From assembly GCA_947499125.1 (NCBI GenBank), contig CANMMP010000007.1, positions 1-64,000 on the forward strand: DNA of 64,000 nt, given 5' to 3'. The notes below the pieces were generated by a model. It was given only the letters and a program-made list of their open reading frames with translations. It searched no databases and was not told the DNA's origin. The translations under genes and the position numbers were made by a program. This document shows, one piece after another, positions 24,986-35,516 of the stretch. Origin of the DNA: an uncultured Pontibacter sp. GTDB taxonomy: Bacteria > Bacteroidota > Bacteroidia > Cytophagales > Hymenobacteraceae. The stretch's first letter is position 1. Each line of letters begins with the position of its first letter.

Positions 24986-27900
24986 TTACTGGTTATTCGG
25001 GCCTCCTTCAGTTTCCTCTTCCTTGTTGCCGCGTTTTTTCTTTTTACGCTTTTTCTCTTTCTCAGGCTCCTCATCTACAAAGTCGAAACTGCCACCCTGT
25101 TGTTCTTCCGGTGCCTGCTGCGATACTTTAAATCCGGATTCGCCCTTCAGGTACGTTTTGCTGAAGTGCTCCATAAACTGGTTCTTCTCGATCTGCTCCC
25201 CCGGGTAAAAACCATAGTTAAGAGTTGTACCACGGCCACGCTTCGATTTAGAACTTACCGCTTTGTTAAACTTTTCGTTCGAGGCTAGCAGCGTTAGCCC
25301 GTTTTCGTAGTAACTGAAGTAGTACCAGGTATACGGATCGGCCTGTAAGTATAAATTAAGTACCGGCACACCATTCAGGTCCTGCTTAATTTCCAGGTAG
25401 CCATCCACCATCGCATTAATATCCTGTTTCAGAATATTCGATACGCCAATTTTACCAGTGCTGTACCAGGCGTTCTGCTCATCAGACCAGTTAAGATCTA
25501 CTTTGCTTAGCACCAGGCTACGGGCCATCGATTTATCGCGCTCCGGCAACGACTGGTATGTACCCATTTCGCTGATATACTTTCTTACGCCGCGGTCCCC
25601 GATAAATTCAGCTAGTTTATAGTAAGTGGCATCGCTGTGGTCCAGGGCTTCCGGGGCGCTTTGCGTATTCTCCTCCAGGTGCTCTCCCATTGCCTCCAGG
25701 GCCTGCTTTGGCATCTCAATATCGAAAGCAATAAAGCTATCTATGTTATAACGGCTGCTGTCTACGTTTGCAACACCATTACCAGAGGCTTCTACTTTAA
25801 ACTGACGGCTAGATCGCAGCAGGTTCATTTTACCATCAAAGTGGAGCATGTTTGTTACCTCGCTGTAACGGAGCACATTGCCCTGGTACGAGTTGGCATA
25901 AGCACGCTCTTCACGCCCGATCTTAAATTCACTGTCTGCTTTATTATAGGAGATAGCGCCATCTGCCAGGAACAGGTCCAGGTCGTCTTCGTTCTGCTTT
26001 TCCGAAACGAATGTGTTGTATAGTTTAGCTGTAGCTGCCGAAACGTGTATACCTGTACGAAGCGGCGTACCATCTGCGGTCTTCGCTTTTTGTATCGGTA
26101 TCCTAACATTGCTCGGGTTCAGGGTATCTTTTTTGTAAGAGAACCAGTCGGAGTCAGCTTCGTTACCGGTAAAGTTCAGTTTAAGCTCGCCGTCAAAATC
26201 CATGTAAGGTTTGCTTGCATGCATCAGCACTTTACCCCGGAACATAATACGCGGGAAAATATAGAATTTGTCCTTCTCTTCGATATTGGCAGTAGCAAAC
26301 GAATAAATCGGCTTGCGCTTACCCTGCGGGTTATCAAAAGTAAAGTTGCTGAAGTGTAGTTTAAACGAGTCTTCGGCAGCGTTCAGGTAAGTCAAGTATG
26401 CCGAACCGCCCAGCAACTTACGCGCTTTCACATCCAGGTTACCATCGTAAAATTTATGGTACTGATTTGCTGAGTCGGCTAAAATACGGGAGTTACGCAA
26501 GGTCCTGATCGTGGCATCAGCTGACACCACAACTTTACCGCTATCCGGCAACACATGCATATCGGCAACGGCAATGTAAGGCACGCCACCGGCAAGTATC
26601 GTATTCTTTTTCAGGTCGTACACGCCGCTGCCCGCCATAAAGTTAAGCGAGTCCTGCTCTGGGTGCATCGAGTAAAAATAGTTCTTTCCTTTATCGTCGG
26701 CCTGAAGGGTAATACGCTCTGTCGCAAAGTCCCAGCGGGCACTACGCATTGAGGTTTTATACTGTGCCCTCGGGAATTCTATACTTGCCGCACCCTGCTT
26801 CTCAATACCGAAATCCACAGCTCCTTTGGTCATATCGTAGTTAAACTCCACCCCTTGTGCTTTAATAGCCGGCCTTACCTGCACATCCGACTTAGCGATC
26901 ATCTGCGAGTTATTACCTGCAAAACTGCGTTGCTTAAATGTAAGTGCAGGCGAGGTTACGTTAGCTACCGGGTTATCAAGTTCTCCATTGCCATACATGC
27001 CCCCCGGCGATAATTTAGCAATGCCATTAAATTTATACTTCTCTTTATAGATCAGGAGCGGCTCTTTTACCGTGTGCAGGTACATGGTATCCTGCTTTGG
27101 CAGCCAGTTCATAGAGTAGTTATTCAGGGTAGCTACCGGAAACTCTGCGCCGTTCAGCTTTTCTTCTTTTATAGTTGCAGTAGCTCCTTTATCAGTTTTA
27201 ACCGCGTCCATATAGTAGGTGTATTCGGGAGCCTCAAATGTAGCAGTCAGGTACTTTAGCGTTCCTTTGCTTTGTATACCTGCTGAGCTCATCATAACCG
27301 TATCGTAGGCCATGGCTTTGCCACCAAAAGCAGGTAATCCTTTTTCTGATGGTTGATAATAGAAGCCCAGCGTTTGGTCGGGCATCATAATGAGCTTGGT
27401 TTTGATGGCCGGAAAAATATCTCCTGAATGGAAAGTACCTTCAAAACCGATCGTGTTTTTACCCGAACTCAAACTATCGAGCTTAAACGGAGGCATATCA
27501 AAGTATACGGTGCTATCATAAGCGCCACCTAACACATCCGGCCGGTTAAAAGTAACCTGCGCACCAACCGGGGCATCAAACTTCGGATATTCGGGGTAAT
27601 GTTCCTTCCCTGATTTATTGTTGGGTTTATTGATGTATAGCTTACCTGTTAAGTTACCTGAGCGACTGGTAAGTACCTGGTTCGATACATCGCCTCTCGA
27701 CGATCTGCGGGTTTTAGTAACAAGGGCAATGGTATCGAGTTGCTGCATATCGATCATGAACTCTTCGTAATCGAACTTAAATTTAGAGCCCTTAAATGCC
27801 AGGCTACTCGCAAATACCTGCCCGCCAAACTCAATATTACGGTTATCCAGAATACGCACGATGCTGCTATCCGGCACGATGTATACGCTGGCCGTGTCGT

Positions 27901-29785
27901 TGTTAAACGCGATCTTGCTTACCCCACGCACTTCCAGTTCATTATTATCCATGTTCAGGGTAGCATTTCGGCCAGATGGTACTACAGACCGGATCACGAT
28001 GTGGTCGTAGTCCGTTAATTTTTTAGAGGCGCCAACATACAGCCAGGCTTTCTTTTTAAGCGAGATATGTCCGGTCTTGTCCTCATAAACCAGGTATCCC
28101 TCCCGCGACAAATTATGCGCAGCCTTACGAATAGCCTGTTCGTTTACTTTGTTGTATCGGGCTACATCAGCGGCATAAAACTCATTTACCTTGTGTTTAC
28201 CTGCATAAGCAACCAGCGCCAATAGCGGATGGAATGTAGCGATACCCACCATTTGCTGGAAACGGTTGTTCGAAAAATACTCCGTCGACTCGAGCTGTAC
28301 CGGTATAATGGTTTTGGTATTCAGTACCGAGAAATTAACAAGTGGCGTATTGAGATCCCAGAAAACACGCTCGGCAACAATTTCCATTTCGTGGTAAGTG
28401 TCGTAGAATGGCGTGCGACTATAAGGGCCTTTGTCTTTGGTAAGCGTTAACCTGTTCTGCGGCTTAGAGTAACGTAACTGTATTGCCAGGTGCGATATAG
28501 AATCCTTTTCCTGGTAAATAGAAACTGCCGCACGCGATGCGACGATCACAGAATCATTTAAAGTATAGTTCAGGGCCCTGGAGCTGAATTTACGTTTACC
28601 ATCATCCACAACCGAAATCTCTGAAAGGCTGGCATCTAAAGCACGGCTACCGATCAGGTCGCCGTTCAGCGCGAAGCCCCCACGATAGCGAATCCGTTCG
28701 CCTAAGCTTTTCACCTGCGCATCGTTCGTAAAAGACACAAAACGCGGATATATTATCTCGCCATCTTTACCGCGCTTGGTGCTTCTAAACTCAAAAGCGC
28801 CCTCTACAGGCTGTGACAGTACTGCGTTATAGGTTAAGGTAACATCCGGCGCTTTAAAACCGGCAAACGAGGTATCGAAATTATACTTGCGGATAACCAC
28901 AGATGCCGGGCTACCGCCTGCCTGCCAGTCATAAGTACCGCCTTCACCTACAAAAATGCCTTTTGCCAGCATTAACTGTCCGCTGGTTTTCTGTATAGCC
29001 GTAGAGTCGTAGTTTGTAGCAATGGCGATGTTTACATTTTCAAGCTTCAGCACAGGGCCGGAAACAGCAGGCTGCTCCGGTATAAATAGTTGCTTAAGGC
29101 TTTCTTTTTTGCGCTTAGCTTCTTTTTTAGCATCCTCTTTCTTTTCGGCTTCTGTTTTAGTTTTTACAGGCTCACCCCAGCCATCATCTCCCCAGCCATC
29201 GCCAGCGTCGCTTTCGGTGCTAACTTCATCATCCCACGAAATATTATCCCAGGCTTTGTTGTCTTCAACCTCATCGTTAGCGCGCGATTTACCTTCATAA
29301 GCAAAATTAAAACTGCCGCCAGTGGCGTACAGTCTATAGTTTGTTTTCTGGTAGATGCGGCCTGTTGTTAGGTATAAACTACTTATGTTCAGGAAAGTAC
29401 CCAGCCCGGCAATATCTTCGTTGTTTACAGCTTTATCAACCACTTCCAGCATCTCGTTGAGGCGGTCGCCGCGCAGATTATGCTTGTTTACAGCAGACGT
29501 AAGCATGATGTAGAAGTCGGAGAAGTGCGGGTTGGAACGCATTTTTTTGCGATACATCTGCTTGGAGATGTCCATCACTTTCTCTTTCTGCTTTTCGGTT
29601 AGCTTGCCGCTGGTCCAGATATCATCGAGCTCCGCGTTTAGTTGTTCGGCATTAGCCAGCTTGCCTGCAATCATCAGGGCTTTGGCTTCAGCTATAAACT
29701 CGTCGGGCTTATTCGAAAATTTGCTTTGCGCCTGCGCCACGAAGCTTGCCAGGAAAAATAATAAGGGTAAAAGTCTGTACCTCAT
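24986..29785 (-). CDS. very large exported protein of unknown function (1599 aa)
   Basis: The product begins with a signal peptide (MRYRLLPLLFFLASFVAQAQ), has a helical N-terminal region to about residue 150, then an acidic, Lys/Glu-rich linker (about 170-235). Over 1200 residues of alternating beta-strand sequence follow, dense in short Gly, Asp and Asn turns. Many segments read like repeated beta units (for example GGYDSTVYFDMPPFKLD-type). The tail is a charged run rich in Lys and Glu. I recognise no catalytic motif and no C-terminal TamB or T9SS domain. An extended periplasmic or outer-membrane beta scaffold is an inference. It starts 22 bases after prmA stops, so it is in the prmA operon. 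Confidence 0.9.
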   Translation of the reverse strand: MRYRLLPLLFFLASFVAQAQSKFSNKPDEFIAEAKALMIAGKLANAEQLNAELDDIWTSGKLTEKQKEKVMDISKQMYRKKMRSNPHFSDFYIMLTSAVNKHNLRGDRLNEMLEVVDKAVNNEDIAGLGTFLNISSLYLTTGRIYQKTNYRLYATGGSFNFAYEGKSRANDEVEDNKAWDNISWDDEVSTESDAGDGWGDDGWGEPVKTKTEAEKKEDAKKEAKRKKESLKQLFIPEQPAVSGPVLKLENVNIAIATNYDSTAIQKTSGQLMLAKGIFVGEGGTYDWQAGGSPASVVIRKYNFDTSFAGFKAPDVTLTYNAVLSQPVEGAFEFRSTKRGKDGEIIYPRFVSFTNDAQVKSLGERIRYRGGFALNGDLIGSRALDASLSEISVVDDGKRKFSSRALNYTLNDSVIVASRAAVSIYQEKDSISHLAIQLRYSKPQNRLTLTKDKGPYSRTPFYDTYHEMEIVAERVFWDLNTPLVNFSVLNTKTIIPVQLESTEYFSNNRFQQMVGIATFHPLLALVAYAGKHKVNEFYAADVARYNKVNEQAIRKAAHNLSREGYLVYEDKTGHISLKKKAWLYVGASKKLTDYDHIVIRSVVPSGRNATLNMDNNELEVRGVSKIAFNNDTASVYIVPDSSIVRILDNRNIEFGGQVFASSLAFKGSKFKFDYEEFMIDMQQLDTIALVTKTRRSSRGDVSNQVLTSRSGNLTGKLYINKPNNKSGKEHYPEYPKFDAPVGAQVTFNRPDVLGGAYDSTVYFDMPPFKLDSLSSGKNTIGFEGTFHSGDIFPAIKTKLIMMPDQTLGFYYQPSEKGLPAFGGKAMAYDTVMMSSAGIQSKGTLKYLTATFEAPEYTYYMDAVKTDKGATATIKEEKLNGAEFPVATLNNYSMNWLPKQDTMYLHTVKEPLLIYKEKYKFNGIAKLSPGGMYGNGELDNPVANVTSPALTFKQRSFAGNNSQMIAKSDVQVRPAIKAQGVEFNYDMTKGAVDFGIEKQGAASIEFPRAQYKTSMRSARWDFATERITLQADDKGKNYFYSMHPEQDSLNFMAGSGVYDLKKNTILAGGVPYIAVADMHVLPDSGKVVVSADATIRTLRNSRILADSANQYHKFYDGNLDVKARKLLGGSAYLTYLNAAEDSFKLHFSNFTFDNPQGKRKPIYSFATANIEEKDKFYIFPRIMFRGKVLMHASKPYMDFDGELKLNFTGNEADSDWFSYKKDTLNPSNVRIPIQKAKTADGTPLRTGIHVSAATAKLYNTFVSEKQNEDDLDLFLADGAISYNKADSEFKIGREERAYANSYQGNVLRYSEVTNMLHFDGKMNLLRSSRQFKVEASGNGVANVDSSRYNIDSFIAFDIEMPKQALEAMGEHLEENTQSAPEALDHSDATYYKLAEFIGDRGVRKYISEMGTYQSLPERDKSMARSLVLSKVDLNWSDEQNAWYSTGKIGVSNILKQDINAMVDGYLEIKQDLNGVPVLNLYLQADPYTWYYFSYYENGLTLLASNEKFNKAVSSKSKRGRGTTLNYGFYPGEQIEKNQFMEHFSKTYLKGESGFKVSQQAPEEQQGGSFDFVDEEPEKEKKRKKKKRGNKEEETEGGPNNQ

Positions 29786-29807
29786 AGTAGTACGGTTATG
29801 GTAAAAG

Positions 29808-30635
29808 CTATTTCTTAAATATGGCCGAAACCCAGTTGTTTTTCACGCGATGGGACAAGTATGTTAGCCCCAGTCCGGTTGACCGTTCCTGTAGCATCGG
29901 GAGATCTTCGGTATAAAATCCGCTTAAAAGTAAGTAACCATCTGTTTTAAGCACAGCTACATAAGCAGGCATATCATCCAGCAACACATTGCGGTTTATA
30001 TTGGCAAGTATAATATCGTAAGAATTATCGCCTTTTATAGTTTCTGCGCCGCCTAAACGCACATCTATACTTTCGTAGCCATTTAGTTCTGCATTTTCGC
30101 GGGCGTTCTCTACTGTCCAGTCTTCAATCTCTACAGCTACAATCTCGTTAGCATCCAGTTCGCCGGCCATAATGGCCAAAATACCAGTGCCGCAACCCAT
30201 GTCCAGCACACGCTTGCCCTGATGGTCCAGGGTCAGCTGGTTTTCGATCATGAGTGTGGTAGTTTCGTGGTGGCCGGTGCCAAACGACATTTTCGGGTTG
30301 ATCACGATATCATACTTCGCGTTAGCAGGTTTCTCGTGGAACGAAGCTCTGACTGATACTTTATCGCCTATAAAAAGTGGTTCGAAGTTGCGTTCCCACT
30401 CTTCGTTCCAGTTCTGGCGCTCTATCTTCTGGGTAGTGTAAGCTAATTCAACAAGATCAGTATAGCGCGTCAAAGTTTCTTCCAGTGCATCTTGGCTATA
30501 CTTGTCTTCATCAATGTAAGCACTAAATCCTTCTTCGTTCTCTACGAAGGCATCAAAACCCAGCTCTCCCAGCTCGGCGGTTAGTATGTCCGCAAATTCA
30601 GCGTTTACTTTTAGGGTTACTTCTATAAAATCCAT
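29808..30635 (-). CDS. prmA: ribosomal protein L11 methyltransferase
   Basis: PrmA trimethylates ribosomal protein L11 using S-adenosylmethionine. The 275-residue protein has an N-terminal substrate-binding domain (MDFIEVTLKVNAEFADILT) and a Rossmann methyltransferase domain. The latter has DMGCGTGILAIMAG near residue 149 and the catalytic-loop NINRNVL near residue 214. FGTGHHETT precedes the SAM motif, as in PrmA. The start at 30635 is preferred over an ATG seven codons earlier because the family begins MDFIEV-like. It is in an operon with the genes on both sides (8-base and 22-base gaps). Confidence 0.93.
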   Translation of the reverse strand: MDFIEVTLKVNAEFADILTAELGELGFDAFVENEEGFSAYIDEDKYSQDALEETLTRYTDLVELAYTTQKIERQNWNEEWERNFEPLFIGDKVSVRASFHEKPANAKYDIVINPKMSFGTGHHETTTLMIENQLTLDHQGKRVLDMGCGTGILAIMAGELDANEIVAVEIEDWTVENARENAELNGYESIDVRLGGAETIKGDNSYDIILANINRNVLLDDMPAYVAVLKTDGYLLLSGFYTEDLPMLQERSTGLGLTYLSHRVKNNWVSAIFKK

Positions 30636-30643
30636 GTGTTGTG

Positions 30644-31003
30644 TTATTCGCGGCAAGTGGCAAAAGACCGAACTGTTGTAAAATGCACCGTTATATCGGC
30701 CAGGTTACGGTTATCGGTAACATATAAAATATGATCTGCAAAGGCTTTATTAGGTGTAATATACCAAACGGCCGTGGCATCGGCAAAAAGCTTGTTGCTC
30801 TCCCGGTACACAACCATATCAGCAAAAGCTTCCTCTTCGTTCAGGAAAACAGTGTGGCTGGCAGCATTTCTATACTTCGGGTCGCGCTCCAGGTAAACCG
30901 AACCATAAATGCGGCAATAGTTATCCGCTGTAACCGAAGCCTCGGGAGCAGCAGACTTGAAAAAAGGCAAAAGCGCCAGCCAAAAGGTAAACAATAAAGG
31001 CAT
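30644..31003 (-). CDS. exported small protein, probable DUF6150 family
   Basis: This 119-residue protein has a hydrophobic N-terminus (MPLLFTFWLALLPF) that looks like a signal peptide. The mature part repeats a short unit: EEAFADMVVYRE, NKLFADATAVWYI, NKAFADHILYVTD, NRNLADITVHFT. Each unit has an A-D step followed by an aliphatic strand, the pattern I associate with DUF6150. Two cysteines (CRIYG and FATC) could form a disulfide joining the ends. It is the first gene of the unit with prmA and the 1599-residue gene. Function is unknown. Confidence 0.75.
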   Translation of the reverse strand: MPLLFTFWLALLPFFKSAAPEASVTADNYCRIYGSVYLERDPKYRNAASHTVFLNEEEAFADMVVYRESNKLFADATAVWYITPNKAFADHILYVTDNRNLADITVHFTTVRSFATCRE

Positions 31004-31041
31004 AATTCACATTTTACTCAAAGATAATGAATTACGGCAAC

Positions 31042-31079
31042 AAAAAGGCTGCCAACACAATGTATCGGCAGCCTTTTAT
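31042..31079 (-). terminator. terminator after tpiA
   Basis: AAAAGGCTGCC and GGCAGCCTTTT are 11-bp perfect arms with a 13-base loop, followed by T residues on the minus strand 19 bases past the tpiA stop. Confidence 0.8.
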
Positions 31080-31097
31080 GATTAAAATTTTTGCTAC

Positions 31098-31859
31098 TTA
31101 AAACGATTTAATGATATCGGCAAAATCTCTGGACTTAAGCGATGCTCCACCAATAAGGCCGCCATCTACATCTTCCTGAGAGAAAAGCTCTTTGGCATTG
31201 CCCGGGTTGCAGCTACCACCATAAAGTATAGAGGTGTTAAAAGCCGCCTCCGCATCAAACATTCTGGACAACTGCTCCCTGATATACGCGTGCATTTCCT
31301 GGGCCTGCTGGCTGCTGGCCGTACGGCCTGTACCTATCGCCCAGATAGGCTCATATGCTACTACTACCTGGTCAAACTCTTCGTTACTCAGGTAAGATAA
31401 GCTGTCGTGCAGTTGCTTGCCTACATACTCAAAGTGGTTCTCTGCATCGCGCTCTTCCAACGGTTCGCCGCAGCAGAAAATTGGCTTTAAGCCCTGCGCT
31501 ATAGTTGCTTTCAGTTTTTTGTAAAGTGTCTGGGCATCTTCGTGGTGGTACATGCGTCGCTCACTATGCCCAATGATCACATACTCCGCACCCACCGACT
31601 TCAGCATAGTTGCCGATACTTCGCCGGTATAAGCGCCACTTTCGTGCTCGCTCACGTTCTGGGCAGCCAGGTGCATCAGGTCGTTGCCTTGTGTAAGTTT
31701 GCCTACGCTTTGCAGGAACGGAAAAGGTGGTGCCACGATTACGGTCACATCACCGGTCACTTCGTCTTTCACCATGTTATCGATCTCCGACACAAGCGTT
31801 AGCGCTTCTTCGTAGGTCTTGTTCATTTTCCAGTTGCCGGCAACAATTCGTTTTCTCAT
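31098..31859 (-). CDS. tpiA: triose-phosphate isomerase
   Basis: TpiA interconverts dihydroxyacetone phosphate and glyceraldehyde 3-phosphate in glycolysis. The 253-residue protein has catalytic Lys in GNWKMNK, His in VIIGHSERR and Glu in VAYEPIWAIGTG, plus the phosphate-binding GGSCNPGN and GGASLKS loops. Length and motifs are standard. It is a single-gene unit with a terminator downstream and a repeat-filled spacer upstream. Confidence 0.97.
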   Translation of the reverse strand: MRKRIVAGNWKMNKTYEEALTLVSEIDNMVKDEVTGDVTVIVAPPFPFLQSVGKLTQGNDLMHLAAQNVSEHESGAYTGEVSATMLKSVGAEYVIIGHSERRMYHHEDAQTLYKKLKATIAQGLKPIFCCGEPLEERDAENHFEYVGKQLHDSLSYLSNEEFDQVVVAYEPIWAIGTGRTASSQQAQEMHAYIREQLSRMFDAEAAFNTSILYGGSCNPGNAKELFSQEDVDGGLIGGASLKSRDFADIIKSF

Positions 31860-31925
31860 GTTTTATAGTTTGATGTTGATTTATAGTTGATTTAACAGGT
31901 ACGGCAAGTTAGTAATTTATGGTTT

Positions 31926-32050
31926 ACCCCACCCCTGCCCTCCCCTAAAAACAGGAGAGGGTGTTAAAATTTTAAACTAAAAGATTAAATAATTTATTAA
32001 GAGCGAAAAATTCCCCCTCCTGTTTTTTAGGAGGGGGGGTAGGGGGAGGT
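31926..32050. repeat. inverted-repeat element, family B
   Basis: The left arm (31926-31961) carries ACCCCTGCCCTCCCC and AAAAACAGGAGAGGG. The right arm (32013-32050) is its approximate complement with CCCCCTCCTG and AGGGGGAGGT. A 51-base AT-rich centre contains no gene. It fills most of the 332-base gap between uvrA and tpiA (31860-32192). A partial copy occurs at 15251-15284. Confidence 0.75.
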
Positions 32051-32141
32051 AGAACGCCAACTATAAAACTATAGCCTGAACTATAGCACACGCAGAATCC
32101 TAGAAATCTAATCCCATAAACCTTATTTAAAAACAAAAAAC

Positions 32142-32172
32142 GCCGCAGCAACTTTATAGTTACTGCGGCTTT
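32142..32172 (-). terminator. terminator after uvrA
   Basis: GCCGCAG-AACT and AGTT-CTGCGGC arms (one mismatch) flank a short loop, followed by T-rich sequence on the minus strand. It sits 21 bases past the uvrA stop. Confidence 0.75.
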
Positions 32173-32192
32173 ATTATAGTTTATAATTCAAC

Positions 32193-35000
32193 CTATAGTT
32201 TATCCTTCAGGAAACGGGCGGTGTGGTTATCTTCCAGCTTTGCCATTTCTTCCGGGGTACCTTCAAACAACAGATGCCCACCATTTATACCGCCTTCCGG
32301 ACCAAGGTCTATGATCCAGTCTGCAGATTTGATGATATCCATGTTGTGCTCAATGATAACGACCGTGTTGCCGTTTTCTATTAAAGCATTTATAGATGTA
32401 AGCAGTTTGCTGATGTCGTGGAAGTGCAGACCGGTACTTGGCTCATCGAAAATAAACAGGATATTCTCGTGATGCGGCTGTATACCTTTCGTCAGGAACG
32501 ATGCCAGTTTTACGCGCTGTGCTTCGCCACCCGATAAGGTATTACTCGACTGCCCTAATCTAATATAACCCAAACCAACATCGTTCAGCGGTCTTAGCTT
32601 TTCAATGATCTTGGGCTGCTCTGCAAAAAAGGTAATACTGTCGGCAATGGTCATGTCCAGAACTTCGGAAATGCTCTTCTCTTTATATTTAATATCGAGC
32701 ACGTCTTGTTTAAAGCGTTGGCCATGGCAGCTTTCGCAGGTCAGGTAGATGTCGGCCATAAACTGCATCTCGATCTTTACCTGCCCTTCGCCCTGGCAAA
32801 CTTCGCAACGGCCACCTTCAATGTTAAACGAGAAATGCGACGGCTTAAAACCACGGGCTTTCGCCAATGGCTGGTCTGAATAAAGTGCACGGATCGCGTC
32901 GTAAGCTTTTACATAAGTTACCGGGTTAGAGCGCGACGATTTACCGATCGGGTTCTGGTCCACAAACTCCACGTGTTGAATTTTATTATAGTCGCCAGCC
33001 AGTTTATCGAATTTACCAGTTGACTCGGAGGAAGAACCGTGCAGCTTTTGCATGGCCGGAGCCAGTATTTTCTTGATCAGTGTAGATTTACCCGAGCCAC
33101 TTACACCCGTAACCACCGTCATGACATTCAGCGGAACCTTTACATTCAGGTTTTTAAGGTTGTTCTCCCGGGCTCCGATCAATTCAATGCTATTGCGCCA
33201 CTTACGGCGCTGCGCAGGCACCGGAACTTCCATTTTTCCGTTCAGGTAGCGGGCAGTGTAGGTATCAGCTTTCTTCGTCAGTTCGTCCAGTGTACCCTGG
33301 AACATCAGGTTACCACCACCCGAACCAGCTTCGGGCCCAATATCAATGAGCTGGTCAGCGGCGCGCATCATTTCTTCTTCGTGCTCAACAACTATAACCG
33401 TGTTCCCCATTTTCTGTAACGAGCGCAACACCCCGATCAATTGTTCAGAGTCTTTTGGGTGCAGGCCTATACTTGGCTCATCTAAAATATACATAGAACC
33501 CACGAGCGCACTGCCCAACGATGTTGCCAGGTTTATACGTTGGCTCTCGCCACCCGAAAGCGTATTAGAAAGTCGGTTTAGGGTTAGATAACCAAGCCCT
33601 ACACGTTCCAGGTAACCTAAGCGATTAGCTACTTCCGTTACCAATCGGTCGGCAACTTTCTCTTCGTGCTCGGTTAGTTCAAGTTTCTGGAAAAACGGCA
33701 ACACCTGAGTAATGGGCATCAACACCAAATCGGTTATACTTTTGCCGCTTACTTTTACATAGCTGGCATCTTTACGTAAGCGCGAGCCTTTGCAATCGGG
33801 GCAAGTAGTGCGGCCACGGTAGCGCGACAACATAACGCGGTACTGTATTTTGTGAGTTTGTGCCTGTATATGTTTAAAGAAGTCGTTCAGACCATCAAAA
33901 AACTTATTTCCTTTCCAAAGCAATTCCTGTTCAGCTTCTGATAGTTCGTTGTAAGGGCGGTGGATCGGGAAATCGAAGCGGATACCGTTTTTTACAAGTG
34001 GCTGCAACCACTCATTCATCTTATCGCTTCGCCATGGCGCAATAGCCCCTTCGTAAACGGTCAGGCTTTTATCCGGAATAACCAGGTCAGGATCTATACC
34101 TAACACTGAACCAAATCCTTCGCAGGTCTGGCAGGCGCCGTATGGGTTGTTAAAGCTGAAGAAGTTAACAGACGGCTCTTCAAACACCATTCCGTCCAGC
34201 TCAAACTTATCCGAGAAAACCCGCTCTTCGCCATCGCCATACTTTACCCGGCACTCGCCATGTCCTTCAAAAAAGGCTGTCTGCACCGAGTCGGCTATTC
34301 TAAACTGCAGGTCTTCATCCGATTTATAGATAACAGCACGATCGATCAGGATGTATACTTCCTTGCCAAGCTTCGGACTTTTCTGCTCCAGCAGTTCTTC
34401 AATAAAGTAAACCGTACCATCAGCATATATTCTGGAGTAGCCTTTTTGCAGGAGCAGGTCCAGTTCTTTTGCCAGGGAGCGATCTTTGTGCTGTAGTAGC
34501 GGCGCCAGTATCATAACCCGAGCTTCATCTTCCAGCGAGAAAATAAAATCCACCACATCAGCTACTGAATCTTTCCGCACCACCTCACCAGAAACAGGCG
34601 AATAAGTTTTGCCGATTCTGGCGTAAAGCAGTTTCAGGTAATCGTAGATCTCAGTGCTGGTACCAACCGTGGAGCGGTTATTTTTGATACTTACCTTTTG
34701 TTCAATGGCAATTGCCGGACTGATGCCTTTTATGTAATCGACATCCGGTTTATCCATACGGCCCAGGAACTGGCGGGCGTAGGAGCTAAGGCTTTCCACA
34801 TACATGCGCTGCCCTTCGGCATAAAGTGTATCAAAAGCCAGCGAAGATTTTCCGGAACCTGAAAGACCGGTTACAACTATAAACTTATTCCGTGGCAGGG
34901 CCACGCTCAGGTTTTTCAGGTTATGTACGCGCGCGCCTTTTATAATAATGTTCTGGCGAGCGTCAAGCTCATCAATGTTATAGTCGGGAGTTATTGCCAT
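32193..35000 (-). CDS. uvrA: excinuclease ABC subunit A
   Basis: UvrA recognises bulky DNA lesions as a dimer and loads UvrB in nucleotide excision repair. At 935 residues it has two ABC ATPase modules: Walker [13 protein letters not shown] near residue 46 and [12 protein letters not shown] near 640. The two signatures are [10 protein letters not shown] and [10 protein letters not shown]. Zinc-binding cysteine pairs occur as CPDCKGSRL and CEVCQGEGQ with CESCHG. Length matches the E. coli protein. It is monocistronic. Confidence 0.97.
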   Translation of the reverse strand: MAITPDYNIDELDARQNIIIKGARVHNLKNLSVALPRNKFIVVTGLSGSGKSSLAFDTLYAEGQRMYVESLSSYARQFLGRMDKPDVDYIKGISPAIAIEQKVSIKNNRSTVGTSTEIYDYLKLLYARIGKTYSPVSGEVVRKDSVADVVDFIFSLEDEARVMILAPLLQHKDRSLAKELDLLLQKGYSRIYADGTVYFIEELLEQKSPKLGKEVYILIDRAVIYKSDEDLQFRIADSVQTAFFEGHGECRVKYGDGEERVFSDKFELDGMVFEEPSVNFFSFNNPYGACQTCEGFGSVLGIDPDLVIPDKSLTVYEGAIAPWRSDKMNEWLQPLVKNGIRFDFPIHRPYNELSEAEQELLWKGNKFFDGLNDFFKHIQAQTHKIQYRVMLSRYRGRTTCPDCKGSRLRKDASYVKVSGKSITDLVLMPITQVLPFFQKLELTEHEEKVADRLVTEVANRLGYLERVGLGYLTLNRLSNTLSGGESQRINLATSLGSALVGSMYILDEPSIGLHPKDSEQLIGVLRSLQKMGNTVIVVEHEEEMMRAADQLIDIGPEAGSGGGNLMFQGTLDELTKKADTYTARYLNGKMEVPVPAQRRKWRNSIELIGARENNLKNLNVKVPLNVMTVVTGVSGSGKSTLIKKILAPAMQKLHGSSSESTGKFDKLAGDYNKIQHVEFVDQNPIGKSSRSNPVTYVKAYDAIRALYSDQPLAKARGFKPSHFSFNIEGGRCEVCQGEGQVKIEMQFMADIYLTCESCHGQRFKQDVLDIKYKEKSISEVLDMTIADSITFFAEQPKIIEKLRPLNDVGLGYIRLGQSSNTLSGGEAQRVKLASFLTKGIQPHHENILFIFDEPSTGLHFHDISKLLTSINALIENGNTVVIIEHNMDIIKSADWIIDLGPEGGINGGHLLFEGTPEEMAKLEDNHTARFLKDKL

Positions 35001-35516
35001 AGTAGCGTTGGTTTCCGGGTAACAAGATCCAGCCGAAAAGCCATTTTCTCTTTTTAGATAATTGTGTAAAGTTACGAATACCCGCTATCATTTTGAAGCG
35101 GGCAGTACAACTGACTCAGTGCTATTTTGCTACAAGTCTCCGATTTCAGGAAATCGCGCTTCAAAACAGCGTAAAGCATCTTTTTGTAACAGCATCTGCA
35201 ACAAAAAGGTTTAGCAAATACACTATAATACCTGAATGGGTCGTCAATTATACTTTGCTCTGTTTTTGTACTTCTTTTTAATAAAAAACACGTTTATACT
35301 TTAACGTGAAAGTATAGAAATCGTAGATATACAGTACAGTTATACTTTTGAACCTGGTAACTGCAAAAACCGCCTGACAACCGGGTTACCGGTCTATTTT
35401 TTCCCCTCTACGCCGGCCTCAGCGCCGCACCCTGCCTTAGGGCCGCACTTCGTTACCTGACAGTAAAAGCGGGTTACTACTTACAATTTATTTGTGCGCA
35501 CGATAACTCCCCAGCT
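35001..35516. other. 516-base intergenic region, no gene identified
   Basis: Between divergent uvrA and the T9SS gene. Visible structure is a hairpin with arms CCCGCT/AGCGGG (35081-35102) and one with arms CTTTTTGT/ACAAAAAG (about 35179-35208). I see no convincing coding sequence; a 62-codon frame at 35093-35281 has no protein-like composition or ribosome-binding context. Confidence 0.5.

Noticed and set aside
29022-29300. Overlapping plus-strand frames inside the 1599-residue gene
   Set aside because: Ser/Phe-rich antisense frames of a long acidic and Lys-rich gene; no independent support.
35093-35281. 62-codon plus-strand frame upstream of the T9SS gene
   Set aside because: Composition is not protein-like, no homologous motif, and it contains the hairpins of the spacer.
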